Shown here piece after piece: positions 54,904-64,000 of a stretch of 64,000 bases of DNA (position 1 is the first letter of the stretch; every line of letters starts with the position of its first letter). A model generated the notes under the pieces. It saw only the letters and a list, made by a program, of their open reading frames with translations, was not told the origin of the DNA and made no database searches. The stretch is from assembly GCA_964019165.1 (NCBI GenBank), contig OZ025267.1, forward strand, positions 15,557,029-15,621,028. Direction: 5' to 3'. A program made the translations under genes and the position numbers. Origin of the DNA: Mastigias papua. Taxonomy: Eukaryota; Cnidaria; Scyphozoa; Rhizostomeae; Mastigiidae.

Positions 54904-55099
54904 GCCTTGTGCTAAGTTTTTTCCACAAAAAGGTGCACGTTCTGCGATAGCCTCGATCTCGACTTCCTCAATTCAGATTTGGTCAAGAAGACCAATGAAT
55001 GGAAATTCCAATCTTAATGAAGACTGTTATTATGGTTACCAAGATAATCCTGATGTGAAGAAGCTAATACAAAAAAGGAAATTCCTTAGTCAGAAATAA
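54904..55099 (+). CDS. Candidate plus-strand terminal exon, product not recognised
   Basis: After ATATATATTAG, 64 codons run to [69 protein letters not shown] signals follow near 55262 and 55290. The acceptor lies at the edge of the TA array and is poor. It may end the plus-strand gene suggested by the segments at 40.8-46.1 kb, but no phase chain reaches it. Confidence 0.3.
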
Positions 55100-55543
55100 A
55101 CAAAAAATGTGTTAAAGATTAGAAGCGATTTCTAAGGCAGGCAAAAATATCAGGTTGATATGAAAACTAGTGATGAGCAGAAAGTGTTCGCATTTCGAGG
55201 AGCAAGAGTCTGGAATGATTTTAATCATGAGAAGAACCAAACTCCTTCTTTGTTTTCTCATAATAAATAGCTAGAGATATTTTTGTGAATAAAACTTTCT
55301 AATTGTTTATATTCGAGTAACAGATATTTCATATATTACTGTAAATAGTTTTCCTTTTTGGGTTAGTATTATTATTATATTTCTAGTAAGGCCCTCTGAG
55401 ATCTGCCATATTAACTGACGGGCCCACTGTGTAAAAGTAATTTCAAAATGAAAAAGTCAAATGAAATTAAAGCAAAATTCTCTTATTGCGTCCTGTGGGT
55501 CCTTTACAGTTAAATTAATAATCAACAAGTACCAAAATGTTAC

Positions 55544-55679
55544 CATTTCTACGTCCCCAGTGGCAGCCAATACAATTTCGTAGTCATTATATTGTACCGG
55601 TACTTTTGCTTTAAAAGCTCTTGCAGTGCTTATGTAAATTGAGAGAGAGGCAAAACTCCAAGTGTGATCCATGGCACCC
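55544..55679 (-). CDS. Candidate minus-strand exon, product not recognised
   Basis: Acceptor ATTTATTGCAG; donor GAAATG|GTAACA. It reads GAMDHTWSFASLSIYISTAR, AFKAKVPVQYNDYEIVLAAT and GDVEM. It exits in phase 0, which fits 52709-52592. A family-3 MITE starts right next to its acceptor, so the splice site would be partly MITE-derived. Confidence 0.33.
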
Positions 55680-55687
55680 CTGCAATA

Positions 55688-56047
55688 AATTTTTATAAGA
55701 AACCTGGCTCCAGCCTTCGTAGTAAAAGATTCTTAAATTTTTATCAAATTTTAGTTCTCAAAGTCTCTGAAACGTTTCTCAAGTCAATGAAAAAATATTG
55801 CAGTAATAACAAAAACAAAATGTACAGCATTGTCTTTTGTAATACTCATAAGGCTTAGACCATAAAACATACTGTAGTGGAAACTTATTAAATCTGTGGA
55901 GGAAAAAAGGGGTGTCCGAAACTGCGAAAGATGGCACAGTAAATTCTGAAGTTTTCTTAACTCTTTCATAGTAGCTCTGGAAGCTTCTTAAATTTTTGGG
56001 CGTCTAATACTAGGTTTCTTATAAACCTACTTCGTACAAAGAACATG
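55688..56047. mobile_element. MITE family 3 copy
   Basis: It starts AATTTTTATAAGAAACCTGG and ends CTAGGTTTCTTATAAACCTA then CATG before TA. It contains GCGAAAGATGGCACAG, the family-3 hallmark. Confidence 0.72.
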
Positions 56048-56625
56048 TATTGTACGAAATCTAAAAGCCCCAAAGTAGCCAAATTGTCCACGAAATAACT
56101 GCAGCAAACAGATTTCCTATCATAGGTTGGTCAGGTCTTTATGGTTTTGTCACAAGTGGACCCTTGCAATATAGGCTCTTGACAACTGGTGTTGTGGGCG
56201 TCCAGGTCGTGAAATCGTTCAGCTCACTAGGCCATCAAGTCATATTAACTCACAAATAGAAGTTTCGTTTTCCATTATTAAGAGTACAGTAAAGTGAGGT
56301 TCGGTGAGAAAACAGTTCCTTCCATTTTCCCCTCAAAAAATGGAAAGCATATTCCGTCTTCTCATTATAACTATTCCACAGTAACACGGTACGTACGTTG
56401 GTTCAGTATGGAAATCTCGTATGAGTTGTCAATATAAGTCTACCAACATCCACTTTTAGGAAATGTACTGAGAAGACTTAGACTCTAGTCACCAATTATT
56501 TCGCAGGCATTAAAATGCTTTTTCCTCCGTAAAAAGAGAGCTACTTATTTCTAAGGGCGCACCCGTGAGCTTTCCCTCCTCACCCCCCCCCCCCAAAAAA
56601 AAGCTGCCCTCGATCGACCCTTATA

Positions 56626-57003
56626 CACACCTTTTTGTAAGTATACCTAATTTTTCGTTGAGCCTCAATATTCTTAAATTTTGTTATTTTGACCCTAAGA
56701 ACATTTTCAAATTATTAATTAATTTTGATGATTTCAGCAATAATACGTGTATGGACTATATTCATATTATGAAAAGTATGTAACCGAGGCTCACCAACGA
56801 GTTGCTGAGTCGAGCTGAGTCGCATTATCGACTCAAAGAACCGATAAGTGAAGTTCACACTTGTTTTGTTTTAAAAAGAAAACTCAAATAAGCAAAAAAT
56901 AAACTTAAGCCTTCATGAAACTTGAGCCTTGCATTATTCTTATTCTTAAACTTTAGCGTTTTTGAGCTTTAATATTCTTATAGACCATATTCCGATAAAA
57001 ATG
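56626..57003. mobile_element. MITE family 2, long variant, inverted
   Basis: It starts CACACCTTTTTGTAAGTATA after TA, then TTGAGCCTCAATATTCTTAA. It ends TTGAGCTTTAATATTCTTAT AGACCATATT. The interior has a palindromic GAGTCGAGCTGAGTCG and an inner family-2-like arm. Confidence 0.6.
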
Positions 57004-57128
57004 TATGTACATTATCTACCGGTTTTCTCTTAGCAATTGAAAGAACGGGAATACCCTTTTCAGCAACAAAGCAAGAATGATAGGCCTCATAGGTAGGTAA
57101 AACGTCGAAAATAGCATGAAATTCTTAC

Positions 57129-57225
57129 CAATCGACTTGATACCTCCATTGCAAACAGTCACAAAGCCAACCAAGCTCAAACTGATCCATGAACATAACA
57201 GAAAAGAACCAATGCTCGAATTCAT
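57129..57225 (-). CDS. Candidate first exon with signal-peptide-like start
   Basis: ATG, then a hydrophobic N-terminus MNSSIGSFLLCSWISLSLVG FVTVCNGGIKSI; donor GATTG|GTAAGA (phase 1). It looks like a secretory signal, but no downstream exon in matching phase was found. Could be coincidence. Confidence 0.25.
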
Positions 57226-57850
57226 AGCTTCCTTCCTAACATGAGGTCCAGGTGTTTAGATTTAACACGGTATGAACTAAAACCAGCGATCAGTCGAGAA
57301 ACTACATAACAAAGCGTAGCGGATAAAACATAGGCATGTTAAATGCACTAGTATTTGACTGGCTGGCATACTCAGATATTCAATTGCTCCCGCGCTTATA
57401 AAGTGCTATCTTGAAAGCTACGAAGCTTCGTAGCTAACGCAGGAGAGGAATGACACACATATCGCCAGAGTGGCAAGGCTTCAGGTAATCTCACAAATGA
57501 AATAGCTTCGACAAAAGCGCTAGTGGCAACATGGAAAATAACCAAAATAGCTGTTCGCAAGTATACAGAACAGGTTTATGGAAACAGAAATACAACAAAA
57601 GCAGCTAAGGAAACAAATCCCAGTGTACAATAACACGAGTTGATTAAAACCAACTCTCCTACATGTGCACGTATAAAGATATATGATCTCATTAAACGCT
57701 ATCGACAGTAAATTAGAATGGAATAGTAGCTAAGTCTAGAGTCTTCAAACATCCACACCCGGCCATATCCCCATGAACATTAAAATTTTACCGAATGTGA
57801 AATTCGTAGGTACCTTCTGTACGAAATCTATGAAGATGACTTGTAAATAT

Positions 57851-58656
57851 TGCACCTTTTTATAAGGTGCCTAGCTCTTAAAGTTCTTCATTTTTGGACT
57901 TCGTTTGGCCATATTTTAGTATTAGAAGCATCTTTTAGTTCCTTAATTTCAGCTGCACATTTAGTACTTAATAAATTCCAAGTATTAAGTGCTGAGAAAT
58001 GATATTATAAACCAAGAATGCAGCTAAGGGTGGACGGGGGGCATTGCCTGCCAAACTTTAAGGTGTTGCCCCTCTCTGCTCACCCAAAAATTTCACGATG
58101 AAAACATGTTGCTACCTAAAATCTTAGGAAAATGTTACGTACGAAAAGCAGTAACAGTGAATGTATTGATGACAATTTTTCGAAAAGGTTATACCCACGG
58201 GATCATAATAGAAGGGGGACATTTAAAAACCCTGGAACTTTGAATCTATGCTTGGCTTTGCCGCCCCCCCCCCCCACATGGTTTCAACGCTGTCATTGCG
58301 CTTGCTAAATATATTGCATGTCTTGAAAATGAATCTATTATGGGCCATGTGTCAGATAATTTCATAAACTCCCTTCTCAGATACCCACACCTTTCTAATA
58401 AGCTCCCATCCAAAAAACAAAAAAATAACTAAGCCCCCAGAGGGCTAAATTGAGGACGTACAGTACGTTTCAACGGAAACCCCCTATGAAATACGGACAC
58501 CACTTCCTAACTCTCGATTGCTTGCAGTGACAAAATATTCGAACTTGAAGAGTTCCTTCGGGAAATTTTCTTTTGCAGTACAACTTCCTTAAAATGTTCT
58601 GGCCTTCCACATGTGCAGGCATCCTGCAAAGTGGTTTATAATACAAAAATGCATGC
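57851..58656. mobile_element. MITE family 1 copy with nested repeat
   Basis: It starts GCACCTTTTTATAAGGTGCC and ends near GTGGTTTATAATACAAAAAT GCATGC. The shared block CTAACTCTCGATTGCTTGCA lies near 58508. Inside, 58360-58465 is a separate repeat with CTAATAAGCTCCC and CTAAATTGAGGACGTACAGT, so one element sits inside another. Confidence 0.6.
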
Positions 58657-58658
58657 AC

Positions 58659-58804
58659 CCTAAAGTGCGTGGATCCGAAAGTCCTCTCAACTCCATCTGT
58701 AAGTCTTTTTCACACTTATATTCTACTATTGCCAGCTGTACCTGTAGTAATTCTAATGGTTTATTGCTGACAAGAAATCTATCCTGTCGGATATCCAACA
58801 TATC
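58659..58804 (-). CDS. Candidate minus-strand exon, product not recognised
   Basis: Strong acceptor CTTATTTCCAG. It reads DMLDIRQDRFLVSNKPLELL, QVQLAIVEYKCEKDLQMELR and GLSDPRTLG. Two donors are possible: CTACAG|GTACAG at 58742 (63-nt exon), or TTTAGG|GTGCAT at 58659, which lies at the MITE edge but gives a phase that fits 55679-55544. Helical and charged. No family recognised. Confidence 0.33.
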
Positions 58805-58894
58805 CTGGAAATAAGAAAGTTGACAAGGGGTGTATGTTGCCGCACGGTGGAAGAAATAAAATCACAAACTGAATACAATCAATTAAAATCCGAA

Positions 58895-59060
58895 GAGAGA
58901 TTATACAAATTTTTTATAAGAATATAGTCTGTAAGAATATAAGGATATCAAGGCTCAAGTTCGCTGAACTTTAAGAATAATTCAGGAATAATGCAAGGTT
59001 CAAGTTTCATCAAGGCTTAGAATTTTTGCAGATTTGAGTTTTCATTAGAAAACAGAACAA
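58895..59060. mobile_element. MITE family 2-like copy
   Basis: TTTTTTATAAGAATATAGTC then ATCAAGGCTCAAGTTCGCTG, and TGCAAGGTTCAAGTTTCATC AAGGC. The same layout as at 47763. Confidence 0.6.
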
Positions 59061-59129
59061 GTGCGAGTTTCAATTATCCGGCCTAGGAGTCATCATGCTA
59101 TGATGTGACTCTTCGGGGAGTGTCAGTTA

Positions 59130-59291
59130 CACACTTTTTAAAATACGAATATATAGTCTATACCAGTATTAACGCTCAAAATCGCTAAAATTTAAGAATT
59201 GTTTAAGAATATTGTTATGCTCAAAATAAAAAAATTTTTTAGAATATTGAGGCTCAGCAAAAAAATAGGTATTCGTATAAAAAAGTTTTTG
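59130..59291. mobile_element. MITE family 2, 162-bp copy with TA flanks
   Basis: It starts CACACTTTTTAAAATACGAA and ends GTATAAAAAAGTTTTTG between TA dinucleotides. Internally GCTCAAAATCGCTAAAATTT. It is preceded by GACTCTTCGGGGAGTGTCAG, a string also found before the copies at 27889 and 48263. Confidence 0.75.
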
Positions 59292-59373
59292 TACAATAAT
59301 GCCCTCATTTTTTTGTGTACATAGTAAATGCATCGAAATACCCAGCAAATCCAGTTTTATAGCCTATACGTTA

Positions 59374-59757
59374 TCTACAAGATTTTTTACAAGGAACCAC
59401 ATTATAAGGAACCTACATGTACAGTGCTGAAATATATAAAGAACGTAAAAAATGTCCACATCACCAAACAATCAAGAATTAGGAAGCTGGTTCAATTCAT
59501 TAACAGCCAAAACCTGCAAAGACTGTTTACTATGCTTGTGTCAAGAGTTTCATGTCTCATTGGTCTCAAGTTATACTCAAAATTCGAGGCAAAATTAAGA
59601 ATTTAAATGTTTTACTTGTGTCTGTACTATTTGTATGTCAGTAAATGTGGAGTGAAAATTAAGGAACTTTTAGAACTACAATTTGGTTATCAGAGGTCCA
59701 AAAATAAGGAACTTTGGAACTAGGCCTTGAGCTAGGTTCCTCATAGAAAAAAGCGTG
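59374..59757. mobile_element. MITE family 1 copy, inverted
   Basis: It starts CAAGGAACCACATTATAAGG and ends GCTAGGTTCCTCATAGAAAA AAGCGTG before TA. The interior is the reverse of the copy at 43990. The plus frame 59328-59606 is inside it and is not a gene. Confidence 0.8.
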
Positions 59758-60082
59758 TAGAAGAAAGTGATCTACAAGAAAGTAATGTTTGACTGCATAA
59801 AAAGCTAATTAAGTTCAGTGTTGGATTATTAAGATCTAAGAAAGTCTTTAAGTTCATGCACAGCAAAAACTCCAAATTTCAAGCAAGTCTACCACTTGAT
59901 TGAATTCTTTTATATTTTCAGCGTTAATCTATGCCTTGCAGCTCTTTGTGGGTGGAGCACTTGTCTGTCTTTGTAACATTGTAGAGTAACATAAGCTCGA
60001 AAATTCATGTTAAGAAAGTCTTGAGAACTTCTGGTACTGAAATCATGGGAAAATAAGAATGTTACAATATTCGTTATTTTAT

Positions 60083-60470
60083 AGGAGACCGGTCTATAAG
60101 AAACCAGGGCGAAAAACTGCCAGAATTTTAAGAAACTAGAGGGTTATATTGCTCCAACCCTAAGAAGCTGATCAGTTCCATACTTAAAAAGTTGAATTTT
60201 CTACATAGATAATTTTTACGCAACTCCTTCCCATAAAGGTGTAAGATTCAAGTAACGAGATGTCATTAGTAACATGTACTTTTCAGATCATTAATAAATC
60301 TGGTGTGCTGTCTGTCTTACTATTGTGTTTTTGAAATAAGTGATGAGCAACATTTAAGACCATTATCATTTATCACCCCATTTTCAAATTTTAATTGCCG
60401 GAAAGTTTTAATAAAAACTTTTTGCCCTAACTTTCTCTCTAAGTTTCCTATAACAAATACGTGTATTGGG
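60083..60470. mobile_element. Possible MITE family 3 relative
   Basis: TATAGGAGACCGGTCTATAA GAAACCAGG at the left and AGTTTCCTATAACAAATACG TG at the right resemble family-3 ends. The interior is not shared. Confidence 0.4.
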
Positions 60471-62396
60471 CGAAGTAGGCTAAAAAAATTAAAAAACGTG
60501 TAAGCAAGCATTTTATGTGTGAGTATAAGCAACTTTGCGGGATTTCTACCACATCTAGCTCAGTCCTACTCGTCCAAAAATCTTTAAATTAATCCCTCAT
60601 AACAAGTATTACAACTGATTATGTTCATTATATAATGGAATTTGGCAATGAAAAGAAATCATTCAATGATCATCATTTGCATCATGACACTGGAGGTAAA
60701 TATTACAGTATTGAAAAATAAAATGGGAAACACAAAATTACGGGGGTATGATGGCGAGGCAAATACTGTGTTTTGGAAGCAAAATATACTGCAGTAAAAC
60801 TCCGAATAAAAGAACCACACCATTTAAGAATCCTTACTGCTTTCTGCACAAATCATTTGTGACTATTACTTCCACTTATAACAAGAACCCGTTGAACTTC
60901 ACTGCTAGTATAATATTCCGAGCTAAATCGTTTCTTCCTCAGTTTCTTTGAAGATGCTTTAAGTGCAATCAAAAAGATGAAACCTACATACAAGGGACAC
61001 TTCCTTACAACAGACAAGAACATTAGTCCCAACAATGTCCGTTATATGGAGGTCCCACTGGTAACACAAAGGTTAACACAAGAAGAGATCTATACAAATT
61101 AAGTAAAAGTGATTGTTTCTTGCGTTAATATTGGAATTTTAAAAGTATGACTTCTCGATTTTCATAGATCTCAAAAATCCAGTACTGAACTTCTTAATTT
61201 ATTGAACAGCCGAGTACTGCTGTCTGTTAAACCACTTTCTTATCAAAGAAATGCGTAGTCATATTTCTTCTATACGAAACTTCTTAGCCTAGGCCCAAAA
61301 AAGGGAGGCTTTCTGTGCAGGCTTTTACTGTTTAAAGTTGGATAATCCCTAAAGAGGTAGCTAGCACTTTTCCTCTTTGATGGATTAACGCTAACAGCTA
61401 TGATAGCTAACAAAGGGAAATGACAAAGACTCAAAAGCAAATCCATTATTTAAAGTTAACAAAAGTCCCCAATAGACATTGTACTCCGTTTTTTGTAAAA
61501 CAAAAGTTCAAAAGCTAGCTTTGGTTGTCCTAAGAGACGAAACTGCATCATTAAGCATCGACCAAAGGACTTCAGCCCCTTCAAAATGTTGAAAGTATCC
61601 ACAAAGAAAGTCTGCACCTTTATCGTAAACAACTCATGAGTTAACAAATAACAGTTTACAATCAACAATTTTAAAATTAACAATACTGAGTCGTATGAAG
61701 TTATGATCATTTATATACTCTACATATTTCAGTCTAGAAGTTTCTAACTGTGTTCAATCACAGATATAAATATCGGATTACGTCATTGTCATTAGGCCTT
61801 ACGTTATATCGAATGTTTAAGAATTAAACGAATGCTTTAGAAGACTGACCTGTCATGTGATGCTTATTGCTAACATTTTTCATTACATTCGTTCTTTCTA
61901 TCTTCAAACTTAGCGATACAGCTAAGATACGAAAACATAACGTAGCCACAGTGTTACAGATAGCTGGCAATTTAATAGCAAATGGTGTACTCAGATTTGA
62001 AAGCTGAACAAGAAAAGAGCCAATGCTATCTTTAATAGGGTGTCATGGAGCTCTAGTATAGATTAAGAAAACTCTACCATGAAATCAGTATCTTTGCCAG
62101 CAAAGAAAAGAAAAACCAAGCACAGTAAAAATATTACCGAACTTGATTAAATATTGTGTTATGCCGTTGCCATCTTGATCAATTTTAACGAAATTTGCAT
62201 AATCCATTGTAACTTGCTTCAGCAAAAAGTAACACCGATACAGTACAATGGATTGAAAAAGGAGTTTATACTCCGAAAGCTATAAGTGGGGTGTGACAAT
62301 GATACAACAAAGAGCAGCCTACTGCCAAAAGTGTTTATTTCTATAATCCATCACTAATGCGAAAAGTCGTAGAAAGTAACCCTCAGCCAACTTTAC
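60471..62396. other. No gene seen
   Basis: AT-rich sequence with short frames only. No splice-bounded segment or repeat family was defined with confidence. Confidence 0.4.
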
Positions 62397-62495
62397 TTTT
62401 TGTTTCCCTATATCAGGGGTGTCAAAAGTTTCCGAAGTGAGGAAACCAAGAATGCCGGTGGCACTTGGCCCGAGAGCCGTAGCTTCGACATCCAT
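62397..62495 (-). CDS. Candidate first exon, possibly Shroom PDZ start
   Basis: GACATGG context. It reads MDVEATALGPSATGILGFLT then SETFDTPDIGKQK; donor CAAAAA|GTAAAG in phase 0. ILGF resembles the GLGF carboxylate loop of PDZ domains, and phase 0 fits both 43376-43338 and the Shroom PDZ exon at 39999. If real, Shroom intron 1 would be about 19-22 kb. The match is short and could be chance. Confidence 0.22.
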
Positions 62496-64000
62496 GTCCT
62501 GTAGCGATAGGCCTATTGTGATGATCAATAAAATATTCACTTTTACCAACAGTTTGTGTATCTGATCGGAATACAACATAGCTGCCAAATGTTTGAGAGC
62601 TCTGATCAGGTGTATTCTCTCCCAATCTAATCGACTAATAGACCTAATCAGTGGTCTCACACATTTGGCCGCTTTGCTGATGAATATGCATCCCCTGAAA
62701 TTATGTCATCCCAAAACTTATGTCTCAGCAATTCAATGAAAATGGGTTGGTAAAAGAGGTTTGCAGCAAGAGGAAAAGCATTGAGAAACAAAAAGGTTCA
62801 CGAGGGTGAGTCACTTCATCATAACAGCATTGTTTTATTGAACTGTGGAAAGAAACAAACAGATTCATCTGGGAAATGAAGAATCTCTTTCTACAAAGAT
62901 AATGATGACTAAGCGATGGTCAAAACAAAACGCTGAGAGTGAAATTAAAGCACGGGAAAAGACATACAGGTGGGCGTTACTGAGTGTCATGGTACAAGGG
63001 CGTTTAATGGAGACTCTAATAGATAGCTAAACCAATATAAAAATCCAATAAGCTTTGGAAAACACTAATAATTTCTTATGTCCAGTTTCCAAAACACTTC
63101 AGTGGATTAAAGTTTTTTAAATTACGCGAGCTAGGCATGAACGGCAATTACGCTTATTCTGCATCCGCTTGAAATCAACCAGTTTGTTTTCATTATAACT
63201 AGCTTATGTCGGTAATATAACCCAAAGGAGTTCCTTTTTACGCCCGGGCCCTTCTTAATTGCTAGCTTATTCGGCTACAGATTGGCTATTCCAGAACAAT
63301 ACCAACCATGCTCGCCCTTCATGATTGGTGCAATTAAATTCACAACTGGGTTTATAGTGTGGTAGGTTCATATCCACCATCGGGCTGACGTTGTATATTC
63401 TATAGAGAATTCGTCAACAAGGAATTTATCTACAACACCGTGAAGAAATTTATAACTATATAAACTTATATATTGGAAAATGACAGGTGTCAATAACGTT
63501 CGAAGATCACAATTGTAAATTAAATCCACAAACAGAATCACTGTAAAAGAGGATATTTCCTTTATGTCAAAAACACTTGTTCGCCCTGGTATGTTCTTCA
63601 CTCGGGGACACTATGTGAGGCCTAGCTATTGTTCATATTGTTCAGCTCGCATTAAATAAGGTTGATAATCATGATAAACGATAGCAAAGAAAGCCATGGA
63701 TTTGGTAGGTATAAAAAGTATCATTGAAACTATTATCAAGAGTAATTATAAGTGGCACTGAGATCAAGCTACTACATCTGTCGATGCAATAAATACGGAA
63801 CGAACCCAGAGCTGATGAACGTCTGCTAGCTGGAAGCTGAGTTTAATTCAATGGACACAACTATTATCTAACTATTGAAAACTTAATTTACAATCATCAT
63901 GCAAAATGGGCCTAGTCTTAACAGGTGTGATCAGAATTCTGTATGATGATTGGCCAATAAGGTTTGGGAGAAGATAGACCTGGCCGGGTTCTCATACATT
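62496..64000. other. No gene seen
   Basis: Short frames only, no recognised family or repeat. If the exon at 62397-62495 is real, the promoter of that gene would lie here. Confidence 0.35.

Overview
This is AT-rich nuclear DNA from an animal, most likely a marine invertebrate. The evidence is spliced genes with GT-AG introns of about 0.3-10 kb, long (TA)n arrays, and many short inverted-repeat elements flanked by TA. The phylum cannot be fixed from sequence alone; a cnidarian-like or other invertebrate genome would fit. No operons, phage genes, CRISPR arrays or rRNA genes were seen.

Two genes are well supported, both on the minus strand. (1) About 0.5-8.0 kb (possibly starting near 9.7 kb) is a WDR55 orthologue, a WD40 ribosome-biogenesis protein. 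Eight coding exons join with every splice phase agreeing and give 334 codons from the first ATG seen. (2) About 14.3-40.0 kb is a Shroom-family gene. Nine exons, again in consistent phase, give 1055 codons that start inside a PDZ domain, run through a long Ser/Pro-rich linker and end in a complete ASD2 (Rho-kinase-binding) domain. The first half of the PDZ domain is not firmly placed. Candidates are a 39-nt microexon near 43.4 kb and an ATG exon near 62.4 kb.

From 40 to 64 kb no gene could be identified. Several open segments there have good splice sites. On the plus strand, segments at 40.8, 41.9, 43.7, 46.1, 51.1, 53.3 and 54.9-55.1 kb may be exons of one or more unrecognised genes; the 219-nt one at 43.65 kb is the best. 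On the minus strand, segments at 52.6, 55.6, 57.2 and 58.7 kb may be exons of another gene. If the 62.4 kb exon belongs to Shroom, these would be nested in its first intron.

The rest is mostly repeats. There are at least three related TA-flanked MITE families: family 1 of about 330-800 bp with ends like CACGCTTTTTTATAAGGAACC, family 2 of about 160 bp with ends like CACACTTTTT, and family 3 of about 280-370 bp with ends like TTATAAGAAACC. Two further inverted-repeat elements lie at 34.0-34.5 and 42.8-43.3 kb. Other repeats are a 74-bp tandem array with a four-unit higher-order pattern at 19.9-20.5 kb, a G-rich 14-bp minisatellite at 26.7 kb, trinucleotide arrays, and five long (TA)n tracts. 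A hammerhead-ribozyme-like core lies between two (TA)n tracts in the last WDR55 intron, as often seen near Penelope-like elements.
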